A DNA stretch of 36,091 nucleotides from an uncultured Lachnospiraceae bacterium (GTDB lineage: Bacteria; Bacillota; Clostridia; Lachnospirales; Lachnospiraceae), in NCBI GenBank assembly GCA_945787485.1, contig CALZHV010000001.1:1-36091 (forward strand), read 5' to 3'. This document shows positions 17,157 through 24,829 of this stretch, one piece after another (the first letter of the stretch is position 1; each line of letters begins with the position of its first letter). The translations under genes and the position numbers were made by a program. Below the pieces are notes generated by a model. It searched no databases, was not told the origin of the DNA, and was given only the letters and a program-made list of their open reading frames with translations.

Positions 17157-18425
17157 TTGAAACTGATTTTAAAAATAAAATCTATTTTAACAGCACTTTG
17201 TGCCGTAATATTGACAATCTCAATACTCCTTACTTGTTCAGTTGTTACACACAACAAGAGCCTGAATAGCTATTATAACAGTCAAATCGAAAGAGAGTGT
17301 TATAAAAACATTTATATATACGATTGCAATGGCGCTCCGATTTACACAGGTGGATTTAGTGATGATAAAGTTTTGCGATTGTCAACCTTTCATATAGTCG
17401 GAGACAGAAACAAAAGCATTACCGATTCTCTACTAACATCTACATATCCGAACCTGAATATCACTAGTGTATTTAACGGCTTTTCTCCTACAAAAAAGGA
17501 ATATAATCTTACAATCGATTCCAATCTTCAAAAGGACGCATACGAAATCCTTTCAAATAATGCTTATCACGGATGTATTGTTGTTTCGGATTACACAAGT
17601 GGAGAAATAAAAGCAATGGTAAGCACCCCAAGCGTTGATGTATACAACACAGAGATTATTGAAGACGGAGCATTCCTTAACAAAGCATCTCTGTCTTATC
17701 CTCCGGGCTCTGTATTTAAGTCCGTAACGGTGGCCGCTGTATTAGAAAAGAACCCGTCTGCTAAAGACTTCAAGTTCACCTGTTCAGGAAAATCCAACCA
17801 CATCTCTTGTTTCAACCTAACAGCACATGGTGAGCAAGATTTGTCCGATATTCTTAGCAATAGCTGTAACTGTGGCGTTTCTGCATTTGCCAAAAAGTAC
17901 ATCGCACCGGACTATTTAGACTTATATACAGAAAACTCTAACATTTTAAATAGTTCGGTAATTTCAGATATTAAAATAAAAGAAGGCAACATCAATGCAA
18001 ACGACGACCTTATGTGGGCTGCCAACGGGCAATCGCAAAACATGGTCACGCCACTCGGTGTGGTAAGCTTCTACAATGCAATTGCAAACGATGGTTCTCA
18101 AATACAATTAAGATTACTCAAAACTACTATGGAGTCAAATACATCGGAAATCATGTCATCAACAACGGCATCGTTTCTCAAGAACGCTCTTGCCGGTGTT
18201 ACCCAAAACCTTGGTATAAATTGTTCCACATTTGGAAAAACCGGAACAGCCGAGCTTGATAATGCCGAATCACACGCTTGGTTTGTGTGTTGTCTCAATG
18301 ATGGCGATGCTCCTCCTTATACAGTTTTGGTATTCTTGGAGCACGGCGGAAAATCCAGTTCAGCAAAAGAGATATCTCGTGAATTTATAAATAACACTAT
18401 TTTAAGCAAGGAGGATTCGAGATGA
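17157..18425 (+). CDS. Penicillin-binding transpeptidase (PbpA/class B type, short form)
   Basis: 422 aa from TTG 17157 (AAGGATGTG upstream). Residues 5-30 form one membrane anchor; the rest faces outside. All three active-site motifs are present: SVFK with nucleophile Ser185 and Lys188, SCN at 236-238, and KTG at 361-363. It would cross-link peptidoglycan as partner of the FtsW/RodA glycosyltransferase encoded next, whose ATG overlaps its stop by four bases. It is shorter than the usual 550-700 aa of FtsI/PBP2, with a reduced region between anchor and transpeptidase domain, closer to actinobacterial and sporulation PbpA types. The class is sure; whether it serves division, elongation or sporulation is open. 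Confidence 0.9.
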   Translation: MKLILKIKSILTALCAVILTISILLTCSVVTHNKSLNSYYNSQIERECYKNIYIYDCNGAPIYTGGFSDDKVLRLSTFHIVGDRNKSITDSLLTSTYPNLNITSVFNGFSPTKKEYNLTIDSNLQKDAYEILSNNAYHGCIVVSDYTSGEIKAMVSTPSVDVYNTEIIEDGAFLNKASLSYPPGSVFKSVTVAAVLEKNPSAKDFKFTCSGKSNHISCFNLTAHGEQDLSDILSNSCNCGVSAFAKKYIAPDYLDLYTENSNILNSSVISDIKIKEGNINANDDLMWAANGQSQNMVTPLGVVSFYNAIANDGSQIQLRLLKTTMESNTSEIMSSTTASFLKNALAGVTQNLGINCSTFGKTGTAELDNAESHAWFVCCLNDGDAPPYTVLVFLEHGGKSSSAKEISREFINNTILSKEDSR

Positions 18426-20050
18426 CCATTAACATATTGCAAGATTTTATTCTTATTCTTTTTATTGTCAGCTCATTTTGGTTAATTTATAGAGAGCGTG
18501 ATTTAAGATTAGGCATTCTTGTTAGCGAAGATAAGTGGAAGCACACAAACGGGAAACAAGGTATCGTTACAACAATCGGAAGAAGTGCTTCAAATGATGT
18601 TAAGTTAAAGGAACACAGCGTTTCTCGTCTTCAGGCAGTAATTTCCTATAATGCTAAATCCCATAAGTATGATATGACTGAATATGGAAAATTGGGCAGC
18701 TGTGCAAACGGATACCACATAGCAAATCATTCTCTTCAATTTAATTTGCCAAGAGAAGAACGATGTTTTGAATTTGGTTTTATCCCAACAGTTTTGTCTC
18801 TTTTGTTCATCTTTCTTCAAGGAATATCCACATTTAATCAATTGCAGAACTATCAAGCTATAATTCCACATTTTATTCTTGTAGTCTTTGTGATTGTAAC
18901 ATGGGGTATTAGAGCAGATAAACAGCCTATAACAGAGTCTATCTTTGCAGTTTTTCTCACTTATTATATAGATGCTACCCTTTACGGATTAACGACTAAA
19001 GAAGACATAGAAAAAGGGATTTTCTCTGCCGTTATTGGCGTAACATTTTATACTCTTTTGTCTCTTGCCATAAGATGCTTTCTTCGGTTTGATATGGACA
19101 AGCATAATCTCCATATTAATTTAAGAATTTTGTCTGTTATTGTAATCATCTTTTTCATCATCATCAACTTAGCATTGGCTAAAGAAAAGAACGGTGCTTA
19201 TAACTGGATTTCTTTAGGCGGAATAACTTTTCAACCTTCAGAGATAGTCAAATTGCTCTTTGCTTTTGTCCTCATTGTTCCCAGTACAAAACATTTCAAC
19301 AGCATTGATAATCTCATCATAACTCTCGGAATATCTATAATTTGTTTCGTTTATGGCTTAATAATCAAAGATATTGGCGCACTGCTTCAGTTTGGAATTG
19401 TTTTTGTGATCGCGGTTCTTCTTCAAAACTCTAACATACTCTATTCCATACTTATGATTGTTGCCGGCATTGCCGGATGCAAAGGAGTGTTATACATTTC
19501 TTCAACCGCTTCGTCAAGAATTGAGGGTTGGTTAGGGGAAAACAATACACTTTTCGAGTCTTTAACCGCATCAGGCATATTTGATAACCCTTATGATTAC
19601 GGATATCAATCAATACACTCCTTAGTGGCTGCTTTTAAAAATGGCGGACTTTTTGGCAACACTGAATTCAACGCTCTTAAAGGTATTGAAGCTGCAAACT
19701 CCGATTTAGTAACATCCATGATTGCTCAAAAGCACGGCTCACTTGTTATTTACTTTATATTGGGATTATACCTTGTTTTAATTGTAAACACAATATTTAC
19801 CTTGAGACAGAAAAGTAAAATACAACAAGTCTTTTCTTGCATAGGAATTGCACTCATTGTATTTGCAATGTCTCTAAATCTCTGTGGAACTTTTGGCATT
19901 GTTGCTTTAACCGGTGTCGTTAGTCCTGCCCTTAGTGATGGGATATCAGCAGCTATAAGTTATGGTTGCTTGTTCGGTGTAATAAGCTCATCGGCGATGA
20001 GCAAAGAATATTTGAATACAATACGAAAAGGAGATTTAAACAATGTATAA
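18422..20050 (+). CDS. FHA-FtsW/RodA/SpoVE fusion (lipid II polymerase)
   Basis: 542 aa. A first membrane helix (residues 8-23) is followed by a cytoplasmic FHA domain with the canonical phosphothreonine-binding residues: GRS at 53-55, ND at 58-59 and SVSR at 66-69. From about residue 115 the SEDS polytopic core begins, with the signature GAYNWISLGGITFQPSEIVK and, later, YQSIHSLVAAFKNGGLFGN. SEDS proteins polymerise lipid II with a partner class B PBP, which is the gene just upstream. The FHA domain suggests docking to a phosphorylated protein, consistent with the kinase and phosphatase downstream. Starts at ATG with AAGGAGG; overlaps the vWA gene by eight bases. Confidence 0.9.
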   Translation: MTINILQDFILILFIVSSFWLIYRERDLRLGILVSEDKWKHTNGKQGIVTTIGRSASNDVKLKEHSVSRLQAVISYNAKSHKYDMTEYGKLGSCANGYHIANHSLQFNLPREERCFEFGFIPTVLSLLFIFLQGISTFNQLQNYQAIIPHFILVVFVIVTWGIRADKQPITESIFAVFLTYYIDATLYGLTTKEDIEKGIFSAVIGVTFYTLLSLAIRCFLRFDMDKHNLHINLRILSVIVIIFFIIINLALAKEKNGAYNWISLGGITFQPSEIVKLLFAFVLIVPSTKHFNSIDNLIITLGISIICFVYGLIIKDIGALLQFGIVFVIAVLLQNSNILYSILMIVAGIAGCKGVLYISSTASSRIEGWLGENNTLFESLTASGIFDNPYDYGYQSIHSLVAAFKNGGLFGNTEFNALKGIEAANSDLVTSMIAQKHGSLVIYFILGLYLVLIVNTIFTLRQKSKIQQVFSCIGIALIVFAMSLNLCGTFGIVALTGVVSPALSDGISAAISYGCLFGVISSSAMSKEYLNTIRKGDLNNV

Positions 20051-20834
20051 CAAAAATTATTCAATCAACGGATTTACCCAAAACGAAATCGACGCTGAGT
20101 TTTCAAGATTGGCCGATCTTGAAATCAAAGCGATGACCTATGTTAGAACGTCAATTTTCATTACAATAGATCTCTCGGGCTCTATGAGAAATCATCTTTC
20201 GATGATTAAAGAAATCATAAAAACGATGGACACCGAGCTTCGTGTTGTTCCTAAAAGAGATTTCACTCTTTTTATCATAGGAATCTATAATGGTATTCCT
20301 CGCATTCTTTATTTTGGCGACCTCAAACAGTTCAATTATGAAAACTTCATTTCTGCATTTCCGAAATCTTGTTATGGCTCAACACCTCTCGCTCAAAGCT
20401 TTTCAAAAGCAGATGAGCTTCTCAACAGATTTAATGAAATTTGCAAAAGAAATCGCCACTGGTTTACCATACCCGTATTCTTTTCAATTACCGACTCCCA
20501 AGCAACCGACAGTGCTGATGATTGCAATTCTATCACAAGCAAATATAAAAAAGACATTGCTGATAACAACAAGCTTCTCGTTGAATTTGTTACCGGGACA
20601 AATCCCAACGGGTTAAATCTCGGCGGATATAAAGTTCCCATAGACGAAGCAAAAAGCAAATCAAAGGTAACGTCCTTTATGAACGCATTGCGCGTTGCAA
20701 CATCGACCGAAGCAGAGCTTGAAGAAGCACGCATATCCAAGATGCCTTCTAAACGCAATATTGAAGAATATAACCGTTATATGTCCGATATAATGCTGGC
20801 AAATTTCAAATTCTGCTATGACAGAAATTGTTAA
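20043..20834 (+). CDS. von Willebrand A (TerY-like) protein
   Basis: 263 aa, soluble, AAAGGAG upstream and overlapping the previous gene. The MIDAS metal site is complete: DLSGS (Asp43, Ser45, Ser47), Thr114 in YGSTPLAQS, and Asp151 in SITDSQATD. TerY-type vWA proteins form cytoplasmic metal-dependent scaffolds together with a kinase and a PP2C phosphatase, which is exactly the gene order here. No secretion signal. The partner assignment is inferred from the neighbourhood. Confidence 0.88.
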   Translation: MYNKNYSINGFTQNEIDAEFSRLADLEIKAMTYVRTSIFITIDLSGSMRNHLSMIKEIIKTMDTELRVVPKRDFTLFIIGIYNGIPRILYFGDLKQFNYENFISAFPKSCYGSTPLAQSFSKADELLNRFNEICKRNRHWFTIPVFFSITDSQATDSADDCNSITSKYKKDIADNNKLLVEFVTGTNPNGLNLGGYKVPIDEAKSKSKVTSFMNALRVATSTEAELEEARISKMPSKRNIEEYNRYMSDIMLANFKFCYDRNC

Positions 20835-20855
20835 TTATTGGGGAGGAGTATTAAA

Positions 20856-22592
20856 ATGAAAACAACTATAATCTTACCCGAAAGTCTTGTAGGCAACGCT
20901 TATACAGCTTTATCAAATCTTTTAGAAAGCAGCACAGACAACGAATATGTAATGTTTAAATTTCTCAAAGAACAAGCTTCCGTTTCGGGAGTCACTGAAA
21001 ATTACAACAAGATTATAGAAAAAATTCAGCGTAAAAATCTTAAGCATATTTCCGTTGAAGAAGACGGCTTAGATGAATACTTGTTTTCACACAAAAACGA
21101 ACCCGAATTATATATAACTCCAACCGAATCCACCTCACAGGTGATCTCTTCTGCTGCTCTCATGGGCTTTTCGGGGAAATTATATATTTATGGGATAAAC
21201 TCTTCTGAACCGCCACTGCAAAATTATCAGCCTCACATTCGTGCGTTTTCAATTAAAAAGAGTATTGGTACAAAGGGACTCGACACCAGTGAAGCTTCCT
21301 ATAGTCACATTGTTGGAAACGAATGTCATTTTAAAATTGATGGCAGAACATATACCGAAACAATTCGAGGTCGCGAAAACTCTGGACATCAGGGAGTTGA
21401 AGGCTATACTCAAGTGTGTGAGGGGAATCCTATGTACCGCTTGAAAATTTGGGATTCCCCAAAGAAACAATTTGAAATTGACAAAGTGCAACAGATGATA
21501 AACTATCCTTTTAAGAACAACAACATAGCCTTGCCTCTTGATTTTGTATATAACGACCACAATAATCCTATTGGATTTGTTATGTACAATTTTTCAGGTG
21601 AAGACTTTAATTTTGAGAAACTTAAAGACCTTCCTGACGCCAAGATTTATGTAAAGCAAATTCTGGAACAACTGATTTGGCTTGAAACTCATGGTTTTCT
21701 TCATCGAGATGTTAATCACAACATCATAATTAACAAGCAAGCTAAGATGATTCATATAATTGATACCGACTCAATTCAATTCAGACAGTTTCCTGCTTGC
21801 GCTTCTTCCGTTGACTCACAAAACGCCCTTCCTGAAAAGTATGAAACCAAAAGCGCTTTTTACAATACCATAGACATTTCATACACGGGCTTATCCTTGC
21901 TCGCAGCAGCTTTAATTGATGTCAAAAATTTATTTGGAGTATGGAACGACACGGGATTTTGTCCTCTTGATGCAAATGTTTTCGCTTCACTCCAAAGCAA
22001 AAGTCCGGTTGTCGCATCGTTTATCAAAAGTGCTCACACTCTTGGAACACCAATTTCTTTAACACGCCAGTTAATAACAGTGAACAATTTAATTAGCGAC
22101 AATCCTACAAAAGTTGCTGAGTTTTCAAACAAACATCAACGTGAAATTTTTAATGTTGATAATTATGGCGATTGGATTGCTCCATCCAGTGATTATGGTG
22201 ATCGGATTGATCCGTCCGATGATTATGGTGATTGGATTGATCAATCCGGTAATTATGGTGATACTTCTATCAGTGATTTTCAGCATAATGTTTATTCTCA
22301 TCGCAACGATTTGGCGGATGAAAATTTTGCAAACTATTTTTCGCATCTTCGCAACGACAACATCAATATACGGCATGCCACTACAGAGGCTTCGTTTTTA
22401 AGAAAGTGGTGTGTTTGGTTTAAAAAATTCTTACTCTCGGTTTTTATGACAGGTACGGTACCCGATGGCGTTTCTGATGATGAACTTTGGAAAACTTTCA
22501 TAAAAACAGGCTTGTGGAAAAAGCCTTTTCTTGCATCTTTGACAGCTATTGTAGCCATATTTGTTTTATTAGTCGCAATCTTTCAATTATAA
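20856..22592 (+). CDS. Tail-anchored protein kinase-like protein
   Basis: 578 aa from ATG 20856 (GGGGAGGAG upstream). Residues 1-145 are an unrecognised alpha/beta domain. Residues 165-400 resemble a divergent kinase: a possible N-lobe, then the catalytic loop LHRDVNHNIII (His283, Arg284, Asp285) and IIDTDSIQF (Asp303) in place of DFG. The HRD aspartate and the metal aspartate are kept, but the usual Lys of HRDxK is Asn and the Asn spacing is one residue short, so activity is uncertain. Residues 436-475 hold four 10-residue repeats (NYGDWIxPS type). A hydrophobic C-terminal helix (about 555-577) would anchor it in the membrane facing the cytoplasm. Context: vWA before, PP2C after. Confidence 0.75.
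   Translation: MKTTIILPESLVGNAYTALSNLLESSTDNEYVMFKFLKEQASVSGVTENYNKIIEKIQRKNLKHISVEEDGLDEYLFSHKNEPELYITPTESTSQVISSAALMGFSGKLYIYGINSSEPPLQNYQPHIRAFSIKKSIGTKGLDTSEASYSHIVGNECHFKIDGRTYTETIRGRENSGHQGVEGYTQVCEGNPMYRLKIWDSPKKQFEIDKVQQMINYPFKNNNIALPLDFVYNDHNNPIGFVMYNFSGEDFNFEKLKDLPDAKIYVKQILEQLIWLETHGFLHRDVNHNIIINKQAKMIHIIDTDSIQFRQFPACASSVDSQNALPEKYETKSAFYNTIDISYTGLSLLAAALIDVKNLFGVWNDTGFCPLDANVFASLQSKSPVVASFIKSAHTLGTPISLTRQLITVNNLISDNPTKVAEFSNKHQREIFNVDNYGDWIAPSSDYGDRIDPSDDYGDWIDQSGNYGDTSISDFQHNVYSHRNDLADENFANYFSHLRNDNINIRHATTEASFLRKWCVWFKKFLLSVFMTGTVPDGVSDDELWKTFIKTGLWKKPFLASLTAIVAIFVLLVAIFQL
22161..22280 (+). repeat. 30-bp tandem repeat within the kinase-like gene
   Basis: Four copies starting at 22161, 22191, 22221 and 22251, each beginning (A/G)ATTATGG(C/T)G. 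They encode 10-residue units NYGDWIAPSS, DYGDRIDPSD, DYGDWIDQSG and a degenerate NYGDTSISDF, a flexible acidic linker that could vary in length between strains. Confidence 0.85.
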
Positions 22593-22604
22593 AGGAGTTC
22601 TTAT

Positions 22605-23816
22605 ATGAATAACGTAATTTCAATAAATAAAACCGGCAAAATGCACATCAACGATTCAAAGGGATGCGATGATGCCGTTTACGTAAGCACTCTCGGCGAT
22701 GTTATATGCGTTGCCGATGGTGTTTCAAACAGTGAATTGGGCGGAATTGGTGCAAAAGCATTGGTAAAAAGCTTAGGTCAATACTTTTCAACAAGCAACA
22801 TTAAGAGAATGTTAGAAAACAGTGATGTTGATTATATCCGTCTTAATGTCTGTACCATGATAGAGCGCATTATTAAAAGCTTGTGTCAAAAACACAAAAC
22901 ACAAAACCGCGATGCGTTTTCCTCTACCTTTCTTGCTTTGATAAAAACAAGCGATAACAAAATAACTGTTTTGCACGCAGGTGACGGTTGTATTATTGGT
23001 CAACCAAAAACTTTTCAGGAAAACTCCATTTCTATCATTTCTTGTCCTGATAACAGCCCGAGTGGAAAAGTTTATAGTGCAGGACATATTGAGCAAAAAA
23101 ACAGAATGAGAGTTTTTCATCTCAATTCCAACGACTATCGTTCTATTTTACTTTGCACAGACGGTTTTTCGGATCCTTATTTAGATCCTACAAGCCAAGC
23201 GTTTGATATGCAAGAGTTCTCAAATATCTTTCAAATTAATTCCGAATCGGAATTAGAATATCTCGTTTCCAGTTATCATATCGACTCTTTTAATGTTACA
23301 GATGATATATCTTGCGTGGTTTATCGCTGTGAAGACAGCCTTACATCAACGATGACCGATGAATCAACACACAGCTTTGAAAGCTTCAAAGCCGAACCTT
23401 CACGTCCCCCAAAAAACGAGGATATTCAGCCTACACATATCAGTGATTCTAAAGAACCAAAAAAGGAAACAGCTGATGAACAAAAGCAGAGCATTCCTAT
23501 TGAAAAACGCAAAGCTGAGAAAAACAAGACGAGTATTTCTCCTATAGTTATCAATTTTTTTGTGTGTCTTATACCCCTGCTTCTTATTCTCTCGTCACTG
23601 TTCTTGTTTTACTCAGAGATTAAAGAGTTGAAAGAAAATATTCAATATACCCAAAAACAATTAGAGGAACTCTCAAATGAATATGCTGCTTTTAAAAATC
23701 AAATTGCCTCAGTAGAACACGAATATTCGGAAACGAATGATGAAGACAGTGTTGAAACAAGTCTTCAACAACCACACGAAGAAATAACGGAACCGCAAAC
23801 AAACTCAAGCGAATGA
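22605..23816 (+). CDS. PP2C-type protein phosphatase with membrane anchor and coiled coil
   Basis: 403 aa, AAAGGAG upstream. The PP2C motifs are in order: DD at 22-23, VADGVS with Asp38-Gly39, HAGDG with Asp127, CTDGFSD with Asp186 and Asp190, and TDDIS with Asp233-Asp234, giving a complete two-metal site. After a Ser/Lys/Glu-rich linker comes one membrane helix near residues 310-335, then a coiled coil (about 340-375) and an acidic tail. If the N-terminus is cytoplasmic, the coiled coil lies outside and could sense cell-wall state. It would reverse phosphorylation by the preceding kinase-like protein. This order matches TerY-P triads and the PstP position in actinobacterial cell-wall operons. 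Confidence 0.9.
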   Translation: MNNVISINKTGKMHINDSKGCDDAVYVSTLGDVICVADGVSNSELGGIGAKALVKSLGQYFSTSNIKRMLENSDVDYIRLNVCTMIERIIKSLCQKHKTQNRDAFSSTFLALIKTSDNKITVLHAGDGCIIGQPKTFQENSISIISCPDNSPSGKVYSAGHIEQKNRMRVFHLNSNDYRSILLCTDGFSDPYLDPTSQAFDMQEFSNIFQINSESELEYLVSSYHIDSFNVTDDISCVVYRCEDSLTSTMTDESTHSFESFKAEPSRPPKNEDIQPTHISDSKEPKKETADEQKQSIPIEKRKAEKNKTSISPIVINFFVCLIPLLLILSSLFLFYSEIKELKENIQYTQKQLEELSNEYAAFKNQIASVEHEYSETNDEDSVETSLQQPHEEITEPQTNSSE

Positions 23817-23843
23817 TTATTTCACACAAAGCAAGCTTTATTT

Positions 23844-23873
23844 TTTCACGAATTGAAACACCTTATTTCACGA
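23844..23873 (+). promoter_or_regulatory. Paired TTTCACGA operator-like repeat
   Basis: Two perfect TTTCACGA copies at 23844-23851 and 23866-23873, 22 bp apart on the same face of the helix, in the 145-base gap before the acidic-tail/Lon genes. They mark a probable second, co-regulated transcription unit. Confidence 0.5.
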
Positions 23874-23961
23874 TGAGATGTGTATTTCAAATCCGTGTTA
23901 ATGCTTTTTCGTAAAAGACGCAGTAAAATATTATCGTAATCAAAACAAGGGAGCGATTTAT

Positions 23962-24804
23962 ATGTCAAACAATTCAAATTTTGTCAAAACAATGGAAGCG
24001 GCAGAGTCCTTTTACGGAAACTCAATGCATAACTTCGCAGCTAAAACATTAGAGCATGACGGGTTTACAGCGCGCTTAGATTTTAAAGACAAGCAATATT
24101 GGGCAGTTACAAGAATCGATAAAGATGCAGAACTTGTACTTATGGAAATCAGTCCTTCAATAATCTGCCTTCCTGAAGCACGTTCACAGCTCAGCGAATA
24201 TATTGCCGCTATCAACAACCAATATGAAATTGGTAATATCAGAATCTCATCAAACGGTGCTATTCATATCCATAGCGAACAGCGTTTTGACGATAGTCCG
24301 CTTTCTCCAGCTATGTTTCATACGATGGAGATCACATGCGTAGAAATTCTTAATACGTTTTATATTCCACTCAGTAAACTCGCTAATTGCAAACTTATTA
24401 CAGCAGAAGAAGCTGACGTAGATACTGTAATTTCAAACCATGGTAAAAAAATCAAGTCCAAGCTTAGAGAACTTGAACTTGAAACAGATTCCTTATTAAG
24501 CCATATTAAAGAAAAACAAACTTCCGGCAATGATAATGAAAATGACCACGATGATTTCGAACTCCCTGAACCACCTGGATTTTCCGCGTGGTTAGAAAGA
24601 AAAAGAAAGGAACTCGAAAAGAAGTTAAGTGCTGAAATTGGTGATTCCGAGAAGGGCGATAAATCCGAATCTTCTGATTCAAGCGAAAACAAAAGTCTCC
24701 TTGATGTTTTGCTTGGTATTCCGGAAGAGGCAACTTTAGAAGAAATAGAAGCATCGCTTGATATCTCGGATGTTAATGACTCTGACGAATCGTCAAATGA
24801 CTAA
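23962..24804 (+). CDS. Unknown protein with acidic Ser/Asp-rich tail
   Basis: 280 aa, GGGAGCG upstream. Residues 10-145 form an alpha/beta domain (AAKTLEHDGFTARLDFKDKQYWAVTRI, shown here in part, then LVLMEISPSIICL) that recalls the YbjN/CesT-like fold of chaperone and adaptor proteins; this is only an impression. A coiled-coil stretch near 155-175 leads into a strongly acidic, serine-rich C-terminus without hydrophobic segments. It is 25 bases upstream of the Lon gene and probably cotranscribed, so an adaptor or substrate-delivery role for the protease is plausible but unproven. Confidence 0.65.
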   Translation: MSNNSNFVKTMEAAESFYGNSMHNFAAKTLEHDGFTARLDFKDKQYWAVTRIDKDAELVLMEISPSIICLPEARSQLSEYIAAINNQYEIGNIRISSNGAIHIHSEQRFDDSPLSPAMFHTMEITCVEILNTFYIPLSKLANCKLITAEEADVDTVISNHGKKIKSKLRELELETDSLLSHIKEKQTSGNDNENDHDDFELPEPPGFSAWLERKRKELEKKLSAEIGDSEKGDKSESSDSSENKSLLDVLLGIPEEATLEEIEASLDISDVNDSDESSND

Positions 24805-24829
24805 ATATTTTTAAAGGAGACCAAAAACT

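Noticed and set aside
22161..22280. CRISPR-like array
   Set aside because: The 30-bp repeats are in frame, have no spacers and encode a 10-residue unit within the kinase-like protein.
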